Of a stretch of DNA of 64,000 nucleotides, positions 49,701 to 58,792 are shown piece after piece. This stretch comes from Leptasterias polaris. Its lineage: Eukaryota; Echinodermata; Asteroidea; Forcipulatida; Asteriidae. Each line of letters starts with the position of its first letter. Position 1 is the stretch's first letter. The DNA lies in contig JAZGTN010000094.1 in assembly GCA_037783415.1 (NCBI GenBank), positions 868,001 to 932,000 of the forward strand, given 5' to 3'. Both the position numbers and the translations under genes were made by a program. The notes under the pieces were generated by a model. That model had not been told where the DNA came from and did no database searches. It worked only from the letters and a program-made list of their open reading frames with translations.

Positions 49701-50258
49701 TACAGGTCACTCTATCTCGCTTTTTGTTACTCGCCATAATCCATGTTATCATGACAATTAGCGGAACTATAGAAACCATTTAAAAGGTAATCACACACTA
49801 CTTGTATGATTGTCAAACATGTCACAGACAAGGAATAAGCCTCATTGTTCGGACTCAAATCAAATGACATCATATGTTACTTGTTTGTCCGGAGCAAAGT
49901 ACCAGTCGGTGGTGCACATGCACAGTTTCGTAATTTTACTTTTGAGTAACTGTTTCTCTGCCTTTTATTGTTAACAGACCTTGAAATAACCACTGTTTCG
50001 GACGAAGAGTTGTACGGCAAACGCTGTCCTGATGAGTTCATCAACCACTGCACCCAGAAATTTGAAAAATCTCTCAACGAAGGTTCGCAGACGATGTACT
50101 GTCCAATACTCGCCAGCTACGCCCATTGCTTAAAGAAACGCTCACGACATTGTTCTGCAGATCTAAACAGCCCCCTCTTGCGGAAGAATATGGCCAGGCT
50201 GAGAACCTTGGAAAGCAGAGCGAAGTCTTGTCACAAGACCTACCGATCTGTGAAGTAG
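40544..50258 (+). CDS. Gene B: secreted His-rich EF-hand protein with two six-Cys modules
   Basis: Coding exons 40544-40767, 43962-44206, 48194-48300, 48971-49169 and 49978-50258 (intron phases 2, 1, 0, 1) give 351 aa. A signal peptide has a strong Val/Leu core (residues 6-20) and a likely cut after A26. Residues 40-50 are ten His and one Asn; acidic stretches follow at 66-71 and 79-90. EF-hand loops are DRDGDGFVTRDE (102-113) and DGDGDGRFSEEE (133-144), both with full calcium ligands. Cys module 1 is C158, C166, C188, C197, C205, C227; module 2 is C275, C283, C300, C309, C317, C343. Spacing matches gene A. The probable role is an extracellular calcium-binding, possibly transition-metal-binding, protein; function is unknown. 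Introns are large (up to 4 kb) and rich in MITEs and a minisatellite. Confidence 0.88.
41472..41850. mobile_element. TTAA-type MITE, gene B intron 1, copy 1
   Basis: Inverted ends TTAAAGGCACTGAACAYGTT continue for about 29 bases with one mismatch, and TTAA borders both sides. The 379-bp interior has no ORF. TTAA targets suggest a piggyBac-like mover. Confidence 0.85.
43466..43772. mobile_element. TTAA-type MITE, gene B intron 1, copy 2
   Basis: It starts TTAAAGGCAGGGTGTACC and ends with the inverse (GGTATACTTTGCCTGTAA). It shares TTTGGTAATTACT with the copy at 41472 and a long interior (TCTGAGAAACGTTTCTGCAT) with the copy at 44914. Confidence 0.75.
43962..44206 (+). CDS. Gene B coding exon 2 (EF-hand pair)
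   Basis: Acceptor TTACACTACAG, donor GTATGC, phase 1. It encodes an acidic stretch and both EF-hand loops. G+C is clearly higher than in the flanking introns, as expected for coding sequence. Confidence 0.9.
44914..45278. mobile_element. TTAA-type MITE, gene B intron 2
   Basis: Related to the element at 43466: same AGTATACCTTTGGTAATTAC start and the same interior foldback. It also keeps a segment (ACTTACTTGGTAA) shared with the 41472 element. The right end GCCGTTAA is slightly altered. Confidence 0.75.
46142..46980 (+). repeat. 16-bp minisatellite, about 52 copies, gene B intron 2
   Basis: The unit CTCACTCACTACAAAG is almost perfectly homogeneous; only a few units have GTTCAC (at the start and near 46413 and 46429). 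Since 16 is not a multiple of 3 and the unit lacks stops in any forward frame, all three frames stay open and read the same 16-residue repeat (LTTKLTHYKAHSLQSS). The long ORFs here (up to 319 aa) are therefore products of the repeat. Confidence 0.96.
48194..48300 (+). CDS. Gene B coding exon 3 (first half of Cys module 1)
   Basis: Acceptor TTGTTTTTCAG, donor GTAAAG, phase 0. Encodes C158, C166 and C188. 107 bases, against 104 in gene A. Confidence 0.87.
48565..48584. repeat. Poly(G) run, gene B intron 3
   Basis: Twenty consecutive G residues on the plus strand, one of nine G or C runs of 12 or more in the window. Confidence 0.9.
48971..49169 (+). CDS. Gene B coding exon 4 (second half of Cys module 1)
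   Basis: Acceptor CCTTTGCAG, donor GTGAGT, phase 1. Encodes C197, C205 and C227. It lacks most of the Ser/Arg linker seen in gene A. Confidence 0.87.
49274..49402. mobile_element. Small foldback element in gene B intron 4
   Basis: TTGGGCTCCGTC near the left is mirrored by GACGGAGCCCGAGG near the right, and TTTTTCC/GGAAAAG at the ends. About 130 bp, probably a MITE. Confidence 0.5.
49978..50258 (+). CDS. Gene B coding exon 5 (Cys module 2, stop)
   Basis: Acceptor GTTAACAG. Encodes all of module 2 with a basic C-terminus (HKTYRSVK) and TAG at 50256-50258. No obvious AATAAA lies close behind; ATTAAA near 50736 is a weak candidate poly(A) signal. Confidence 0.88.
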
Positions 50259-52501
50259 TAGATAAAATACCGCCTTTTCATTCTTGTTTGTATTGTTAAC
50301 TAATTGTATCCAGTCCGTCCTGTGTGATCCTTACCAGGGGTTTTGGAAAGACAGTGCTTGTGAAGGGGGTACGGTTGCGAAGTTTTGTCAAAATTCTCTT
50401 AAAGAGTTGAAGCTATAAATAATTCGCTGACGAGATGATCACGTGGACATCATAATTTCAAAGTTACAGTGGTTGTTTTTAAAATTGAAACTGCCAATCC
50501 AATTTTTTTTAGGGTTTCATTTAGAAAAACTTATGACAAGTTTTAGCTGACATAAAAAGAAAACTTTTCAAGAAACACTAATTTATTTTGTTATGATTTA
50601 TTATTATTTGTTAACGTCTAAAACTTCATTGGAAAGGATTCTCATGTTTTCTATAAACTAGCCCATAAATGGTATAGGCCTATTGTTTAGAATTGTTGGC
50701 TCAAGACAAGCAATTATTCAATTGAAGGCTGGGAATTAAATATGGCATTTTCTATTTCCAACCAGTGGAATTAAGAATGTTATGCACGTTCACTACATGT
50801 ATAAGCTTATTTCGATTGTGACAATCAAATCAAGCAGCAGTTACTCATGGTGTTTTCAAGTATTATTTTCTTGAATTTATTACTTCATTACTAGGATTGT
50901 TGAACTTAATTATCAATGAGCTTTCGATAATTGCCAATCCTGTGCTTTGTATTTTGGACTAAAACCTAGTAGGCCCTAATAACTGTTTATTGTATGCGAC
51001 TACAAATTGTAATAACTTCGTGTTGTAAAAAACGGTTTGAAGGGATGTACAATCTTATATGGATTGGAGTAGCTTTTAATGGCAGAAGGTCCATACATTT
51101 TGATGATGAATATAATTAAACATAACAATGAATGCACCTGCTATGTGTGATTGCAGTTAGAAACCCTAACTGCTCCACCAGTCCAATGGCGTTATATACA
51201 AATCCAGGTTATTGACCCAGTGCATGCAGTGTGGTAGCTTTTGTTACACACTGTAGAGGTTATACATCTATGAGGTCAAGGGGGGGGGGGGGGGTGGCTA
51301 CACGGTTGGCGCAATACAGTCTGAGATGCTACTGACTGTAGGAATGTTTTATCCATTTTGAAGTAGGGTGTACGTTCAGCATCAAATAAGAATGCTTTCA
51401 ATTTGATAATACTCGGACTTTTTTAAAATAGTAACGATTGCTGTTTGATCATTGGTCAAGTGTATAAGAATTTGCGTCTTGTTTGTCTGTCGACGCTCGG
51501 CACCGACCAATACGTTAACTGAAGTAGTCGTTGCTTTATTTGAAGAATTCAACACCCTTTAAACAACGTCAAAAAACAGCTTGAAAGTGAAAAGTCGTAA
51601 CATTCAAATTTTTCTATTTCTGGTTTCATTACATAATCTTCTAAGATTATGAACATTTTTAAAATGTGTAGGATTTTTTGGAAACTTGTAGGCCTAAGGT
51701 CAAGCTTTATTTACACCATTTGCTCGAAAACGTATAGGCAAATGGCATTTAATAATTCTGTTATTAACGCAATGTTGTGTACTCTTTGGGCTGAAAGTTT
51801 TGTCTTTCAAACACGTTAACCATTAATATATGTTAGCCATTAACATGTTTGTTAGCCATAATTGTTTAAGCCATTAACATTAGTCATTAGCAAATCAGCC
51901 ATTAGGCCTATACTTATTTTGTTTTAAAAAAAATGTCTTTTTGACAGATGGCTTTGTTTTAACACATCAACATTACTTTTCGAAGGTATGAAGTAATTAT
52001 ATCTGCTAATTACACCAAAACCAGAGTGTTATGCAATAGGTGACGTTTCCTCTTATCGGGTGAAGATTCAATTAAACCTTACTCGAAAAAAAATGAAGCC
52101 AACAATGTGTTTTTATCATTATTTTTCTTCATTAGTTGATTGAGAGTTTGGAAAATGGTATGTGAAGTTAATGTTCAAATGTAAACACTGTGTAATGCTC
52201 ATTGTTTTGAAATTCCGCAGTGGAATGAGTGCTCCTCATCAAATGGAGAAAACCAATTCGACAAAGTTCGTAAATAATCGACTCGTGTATCAGTCCGTTA
52301 TTTGGTCCATCATTGACTGCCAGGTTTTTTTCATTACACATTATTGGACAATATTCAGCTGTCAAAAAGTTGAATATTTTCAAATGTGACTGCAAGTAAG
52401 GTGGGTAAATGTTACTTTCGAAAACTGTAGATTTAGGAACAGAACCACTAAAGTTACTCATTTTGGTGGCCCTGAAGGGACATCGAACATAAATACTGCC
52501 G
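50259..52501. other. Gene-free region downstream of gene B
   Basis: Its first few hundred bases are probably gene B 3' untranslated sequence. No further exons seen. It holds three TAGGCCTA palindromes, a 15-G run at 51280 and a local repeat of TTAGCCATTAACAT near 51830-51900. Confidence 0.5.
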
Positions 52502-54165
52502 TCAATAAAAGTTTAGGACAAAATTCACGACTTGTCCACCGAGTCATATGAATATTGATGCAAATATTTACGACTTGTGCACAAGTTGTGAATATCGACC
52601 TCAATATTTTCGACAAATTTTCCCGACTTTTTGCCCAAGTCGTAAATATGACGCAAATATTTACGACGCAAATATTTACGACATAAATCACGAATTGTGC
52701 ATGAAGTCGTAAATACTGGTACTAATATTCACGACAAAATTCACGACTTAGACTCCAAGACGTGAATAATGACGACATTACGACAATTCACTTATATTCA
52801 CGAAATTCGTGAATTTTGACGCCACTGTTCATCACAACGATTTGGGCCAAAGAGTGGCAAACCCAACGAAGCTTGAATTTGTTGTTTATTTTGCTGCATA
52901 AAGCATGTACATGCATTGTGCACTTTAGTTGTAGGCCTACGTAAAGAGGCGCAGATTGCCTTCTAATTTGCCGCTTTGGGCTATAAAAAGCGTTTATGAA
53001 ATGAATATGGTTGGAAAGATGTTATAAAAGTGAAATAGGCCTATTGTTAAGGTTACGGTTTGAACTATCTGATTTCTTTTTGGAATTCTTTTTAGTCACA
53101 TTATTGCCGAGCTGAACATTCCTAGTTTAGCTGTTCCTTTCTGCTGGATTGCCCTCGGCTGGCTGAATTCCTTAGTTCTTTCATTTCTATAAAGCAAGTG
53201 GTCACATTTGACTTTATTCTAATGTGCGTTTTAAGGCATTGTATGCCCACACTGCAGTATCCTTAGACTCAGAGCTCGGGATGGGATCATAACTGACCGG
53301 CCATGCCACACCACGGGAATTGACTGACGCTACTATACACTGGCAGGGCGACACTAGGCGTGGTCGCTGGCTTCATGCTGTGCTCTGGCTCGGGATTTGG
53401 TCTTAGATGTGACTATGTGGTTGGCGCCGGACTCCCCATTCCAGAGACCTGAGTTGTTCGAGCATGCAGCAGGCGGCAATTTATTTACGGTATTTCAATC
53501 TCAAATTTGGCCAAATATTAATATATTTCATTTACGTATACCAATTATCGCTCTAATTCATGCTTTTCATTACTTACTGATTGTGAGATTCCTTAATTCG
53601 CCTTTGCTGTTTGTAAATAAATTCATATGGTATTGGTTATTTGTGATTATATACAACGTTTAGACATATACCACTTTGATTGTTGCTGGTTTACCCCTTT
53701 CACCATCATTTAGTTATTCCCGCTTTTTGTAACTTCGCTCGTGCGAACCACCTCAGTTGGTAAAACTCCAAATTAGTTGGTCATACGTAACAATAATGAT
53801 CCACACAAATATCCCTCGAAATAGTGTGGTTTTCCTTTTACTTCGTTTACTAACACGCTCCGTAATTGTGCGGAGTCCAAAATCTGTTGGAGTCAAAAAT
53901 ATATAGCCCAAAGTGCCAAATCCGAAGGCAATGTACCCTTTTATTTTTAAGGCATTACCCGCGTAGACTATCCTAGTTTGCTTTGGCACAAGTCGTGTAT
54001 TTGGTCATACATGTTGGCGTCGATAAGTCGTGAGTTTTGTCGTATTATTGGCGTCATTATTTACGACTTGGAGCACAAAGTCCTGAATTTCGTCGGGATT
54101 ATTGGCGTCAATGATTTATGACTTGTGGCGCAAGTCGTGATTTCTGTCATTAATATTGAGGTGTA
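52502..54165. mobile_element. Foldback element with inverted arrays of a palindromic unit
   Basis: The left array (52502-52815) and right array (53984-54165) are built from units containing ACGACTTG..CAAGTCGT and AATATTTACGAC, inverted relative to each other. About 1.17 kb of unrelated DNA lies between, including a TAGGCCTA pair and no gene. The copies are diverged, so the element is old. It resembles foldback elements in structure only. Confidence 0.55.
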
Positions 54166-54719
54166 AAAGCTCAACACTGAAGGTTCTGAGGGAGGTTGAT
54201 TAAACATAGAGCATCCCCGGTGAATCGAGTAGAATTTTTTTCTTGTGGTTTCTCTCCATTGGTTGTTTTGTCTAATTGTTAAAAGATAACAAGTATAGAC
54301 AATGTTACCTTTGTTTACAAAGTGGTGACCTTGTACATTATAATGCATTTCCTGACAGGCAAGATACTACACAGGCTATATGGGAAAATTTACATTTTGT
54401 GTCATAATTTTCATATAAATTCAAAATTTACAAAAGCAACAGCTGTACAGCTTTCGAGATGTCCCCCCTTTCTTCATATCAAAAGTTGAGTAAAATCAGA
54501 CAGTGCAATCTCCATAAAACATAAGATTTGTTGTATTCTTCCATTGAGCTGTGTACAAATGTGCCTGCAGGAAGTTCAGGCTCTGTGGCTCTTTTGTAAA
54601 CATGTGATGTCACAGGTCACATGGTCTATATAGTGATTTTCTAGCCTGTGCTTACAGGTAGCTTAGATGTGAATGCTTGTGCGTATTCAGCTATACCGTT
54701 CTCATGACAACTTAATATA

Positions 54720-55961
54720 GGTTTTCTCGGTCAATTTCGGCAAATGAGCAGCCAATTTAACCACGACGCTATTCTATTTCGCGCGAAATCGAATGCTACT
54801 GAAAAGGGTCATTCGATTTCGTTTTATGACTAGTCAAATGTTCTGTTGTGTCATTCGATTTAACAAAATAATCTTTCAATTTAACAATTCAACAAAGCAG
54901 CATTCAAATTCGCAGGAACTTTTTGAGGCGTGTGTTTAGTCATTCAAATTCATTTATGGGCAGTCATTTCGGGAATTTGTACAATCTAAAAAACGCTCTG
55001 TTAAACTTTTGTTTCCTTTCGAATGTTAAGGGCATAAATAGGGTTAACTTATTGGCACTAGTTTAACACGCATATTTCTAGAAATGGCAGCTCGTGGTCC
55101 CTACTCCTCATTCAACAGCACGGAGATGGCACACTCTGCATTCAAGGCTGCAGTTAAACGCATCCTTGGGTTACCTGAGTGGCAACAACGTGTCGGAGAC
55201 AGACAGGCTGCCCAACAAGCAGGAATGAACATGCAGCAGTGGAGGTGCAATCTCCTTCAACAAGCAGCCATTCAGAGCGTTGATGCCATCACCCAAGTGA
55301 AGTGCATGCAGTGGTACAACCATACCCAAACGTATATGCCAAGATGTCTGGCACGCCAACAGATTGATGGTTGAGGAAGAAACAACATCAACAATGAAAC
55401 AAAAAATAAAAAAATTAAAACATAAAGAAACAACCCATTCAGACACAAACAAATTAGGTCTCGGTCAGTTAACCAAAGATCCCCCCCAAAAAAATAAAAT
55501 AAAAAATAAAATAAAGAAGAAAACAAAGAAGAAGAAAAAAAAACCTCAAGGGCCCCATGTAAAGTGTACTGGAAACATAGGCCTAACTAAAGAAAATAAG
55601 GTTTGCCTGAATTAAAGTGAATTAAAGTTTATCTGTTTATTTGTATTTCTTAAGTCGTACTTATTTGAATTCTCATTTAGCGAAATTGATTGGCTCTTTA
55701 CGAAATTGAAAAAAATAAATCAGTAAAAAACTCCAGTCGAACCAGCTTTGCTAAATTGAATGATGATTTAGTGTCACGAAAAAGAATGACGATATGCTAA
55801 ATTGAACACAGTGCTAAAGGAATTTGAATGCCTCAAAACTAAATTGAATGGCCGAATTCTGAATTTGAAACGCAGTAACAACTGGAGAGGCAAAATAGCT
55901 TTAATTCGAACGCACGAAAATGAAATCGGCTGCTCATTTGCTGAATTTGACCGAGAAAACC
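54720..55961. mobile_element. 1.24-kb TIR transposon with subterminal motif arrays
   Basis: Termini GGTTTTCTCGGTCAAWTTCR match as inverted repeats over about 34 bases with two mismatches, bounded by TA. Inside both ends, the motif CATTCGATTT/CATTCAAATT recurs several times on the left, and its inverse (AAATTGAATG, AATTTGAATG) on the right. The middle carries a 96-codon ORF at 55084. No transposase motif, so mobility would need another element's enzyme. Confidence 0.78.
55084..55374 (+). CDS. 96-aa ORF carried by the TIR element
   Basis: The ORF starts MAARGPYSSFNSTEMAHSAF and ends ARQQIDG. It is rich in Gln, Ala, Met and Trp, unlike the AT-rich arms of the element, and has higher G+C. A TATA-like CATAAATAG lies about 50 bases before the ATG. 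No domain recognised; it is not a transposase by motif. It could be a captured host exon, an accessory gene of the element or chance. Confidence 0.35.
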   Translation: MAARGPYSSFNSTEMAHSAFKAAVKRILGLPEWQQRVGDRQAAQQAGMNMQQWRCNLLQQAAIQSVDAITQVKCMQWYNHTQTYMPRCLARQQIDG

Positions 55962-56424
55962 TATAATATTTTGTTTAAAACAAACAATAGGAATATTCTT
56001 GTCGCAGCCTAACTCATTATTAATATCCATTTTGCTTCCACATTTCCCTAAAAAGACAATCTGTAGTTTGCTGAGTGTGCCATTTCACACGCCGACTTAC
56101 GGGTATACTTTTAACAATGGAACAATGCCACCCACAAGGTTTTCTTTGTCCTATTGATACCCCACAGAGAATTTCATTAGAAATGGGAATAAAATAGATA
56201 GAAGTACCCCACAAACCGGATCCGTAAGATTGTGTGTGTGTTTGGGTGAGTAGGTATACCCATTCAAACCGGGATCCTATAACAAAAGAGGACATAGGTC
56301 CACGGTTCGGGAAAGGTCCACGGTTGGAAAACGTGTACAAAACCAATGGGAGCTGTTGCAAAAAAGTTTGAGTATAAACAAAAGAGGGACAATAGGAGGT
56401 CCACGATTGCAGGCGTATACACAC

Positions 56425-56428
56425 TTGT

Positions 56429-56459
<31 letters not shown>

Positions 56460-56463
56460 GGGG
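56425..56463. repeat. (GT)n followed by 21-G run
   Basis: About nine GT units run directly into 21 G residues, the longest G run in the window. Confidence 0.9.
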
Positions 56464-57469
56464 CTCCTTTTGTCCGTTAATGACAACATGCCGCTACTTA
56501 TTAAAAATTAACTTTCGTTGTAAATTAAGTTAGGCATCTGTTTGAATGGAAATTGCGGATCATGATGTGCCCCAATTAAAACACAAACTAAACATTAAAA
56601 TGAAAAAGGAAACAAAGACAAACCATTGCATTATGCTTTTATTTCGCCACGATGCAAAATACAGCAACATTACAGTTATCTTCATTTATTTTATTTTATT
56701 CGAATAACATAATTATGTATAAACAAACACACGAAAGACTTGGGCGAGTTTATTCAACTCTTGACTTCATTAATCATTAATGTTGCGTAATTGATTTCTT
56801 TTAATGTTACTTTGATACAAACAGTTGAAATATTGTGTATACGTTATAATACAATTGATCGAGTTAACCATAATGTGAACCAATGATTTTTGTGGCATGT
56901 CAGAGATTACTTAAAAGAGAAACACCGTACTCATTATTTTTGTCTGAAACCTTTTGAGAAAAGCGTAGACTCATAATATGAGTCCACCGACTGAACATGA
57001 AATACTCGTAAACACCATTGAAACTACTTTTTAAGTGTAGACATCTCTGACCAGTGATTTAATTCATAATTAAAATGCCTTTTACCCTATATATTTCAGA
57101 CGGTTTTAAAGAATGCTATTAAGCGTTGTGTGCAGATTGTATAACAACGGTTTAAACATTGACAGTTTTACTTTTTATCAATTATTCAACAATCAGCATT
57201 GGTTTGTTTATTTATTATAACACACCTGCAGGCACATACATTTATATTTAATGATTTAATAATGATTGGAATGGTTCCATTGTATCTTATGACTATTCAT
57301 CGCTCATAATTATTGTATACAGATGCGGGACCACGACAGACCACATTACACAAAATTAGAGTCAATAATAGCTTAAAATGTCCCTTTTTAAAAAAGACAA
57401 TAGCTTCTGCTCATCACCAACGTCACCATGAAGTACTGTGTGTGCCCATGGCATCTGAATCCGTACATG

Positions 57470-57575
57470 TTTTGAAAGGACACCTTCCAAAATGGGAACC
57501 AGGCGGGACTCGAACCCGAACCTTTCTAGTTAAGAGCTTGGTGCATCAACATCGGCTTAGGGCAATAACCTTATT
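57470..57575 (-). mobile_element. Possible tRNA-derived SINE fragment
   Basis: On the minus strand GGTTCGAGTCCC is a perfect Pol III B box, and a CTAAGCCGATGTTGATGC stretch about 45 bases upstream resembles an A-box arm. No full cloverleaf pairs, so this is not called a tRNA gene. Confidence 0.4.
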
Positions 57576-58610
57576 GTTTAATATCCCAATACAAATTACA
57601 TCAATTGAAGCATTGGCGTTCAAATATTATTTCATGTTGATATTCTAAGTAGTTTGCTGAATATTTGATTAACGGTTTTTATATGTACTTTCCTTCTTTA
57701 TATGTCACAACGACAAACTTATCGCTTGCCCATAGTCGGAAAGACTGAAACTTATTTTATATATTTGTAAATTGATGTTTTAATATAACTGTTCAAACAC
57801 TGATGTCAGTTTTTATAAGTTGTGTTAACACAGACAATGTTAATCATTATTTTAAGCCATTTCACAATTTTCAAGGACCTTTACGAACCCTCTGTGGACG
57901 AATGCAACACCACTGCAATAACACACCATCAGCAGACCTCTAATGTGCCACCGTGCAGTTAGAAAGCTCACCCTAGGTTTATAATAGGGAGGCATTTTTT
58001 TTTAGAGTTATTCTTAATCCAAACTTTATCATTCTTAATAAAATTTACACCTGGCAAAATTTCAATGTTGTCAGCCCCAACTTTGTAATCATTCAAAATG
58101 TTTGTATTATAAACCTGTACACTAGACCCTGATTCCCAAAGCACTATTACTTCATTGATTAGCTTCGCAATCACGGATTGTGACTCCGAAAATAAGTCTC
58201 CTGTTTTCATTTAGAATTGCATGTTTCTCTTCAGAAGAACATATTTCGTACCATTACACAATTAATGACTTTGAAAAGAGTATTTTACATTATTTACTTT
58301 TAAAAAGTAATTTCTTTAATTCCATGCACTTAGCACTCTGTGCCATATGATAACTATTTGTTAGTAGTTTCCTAATTTCGTATACTCTGATTTTACGCTA
58401 CAATATTGTTTCATCTACATTTCTTACCTTCCTTTTATAATACAGAATTTATACAAACATGTTATAAAAATGCATATTCCATGTTGATGTTTTACTCTCT
58501 TTTTGTTAACCTAAAATGTGCACATTTCTTTTCCACTGCAATATTTACTAACATTAAGGTGAGTTTTGGAATACTCCTCTCAAAAATCGTCAACAGTTTG
58601 ATAACTGTAG

Positions 58611-58792
58611 AAATACACTCTTACAAAAAAGGGACCCTGGGTCCCATTGGGTCAGGCCTGAGTCAGGCCTGACACAGTTTTCGGTCAGTTTGACACAGTT
58701 TCCAGGTCATATTGTCCCATCAGACATGGATCAGGCCCCCTCTCTTGGACCCGAAGGACGGGTCAATTCTGACCGGTAGTTGTTCGAGTGTA
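58611..58792. mobile_element. Possible MITE with AATACACTC ends
   Basis: AATACACTC at the left and its complement GAGTGTATT at the right enclose about 180 bp of GC-rich sequence with repeated GGGTC/GACCC and CAGGCCTGA motifs. The inverted ends are short. Confidence 0.5.

Larger units (their letters stand above)
55962..58610. other. Gene-free region
   Basis: No exon recognised. It contains a two-copy AACAAAAGAGG...GGTCCACG repeat (56281 and 56377), a (GT)n-(G)21 tract at 56425-56463 and the SINE-like fragment at 57470. Confidence 0.5.
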
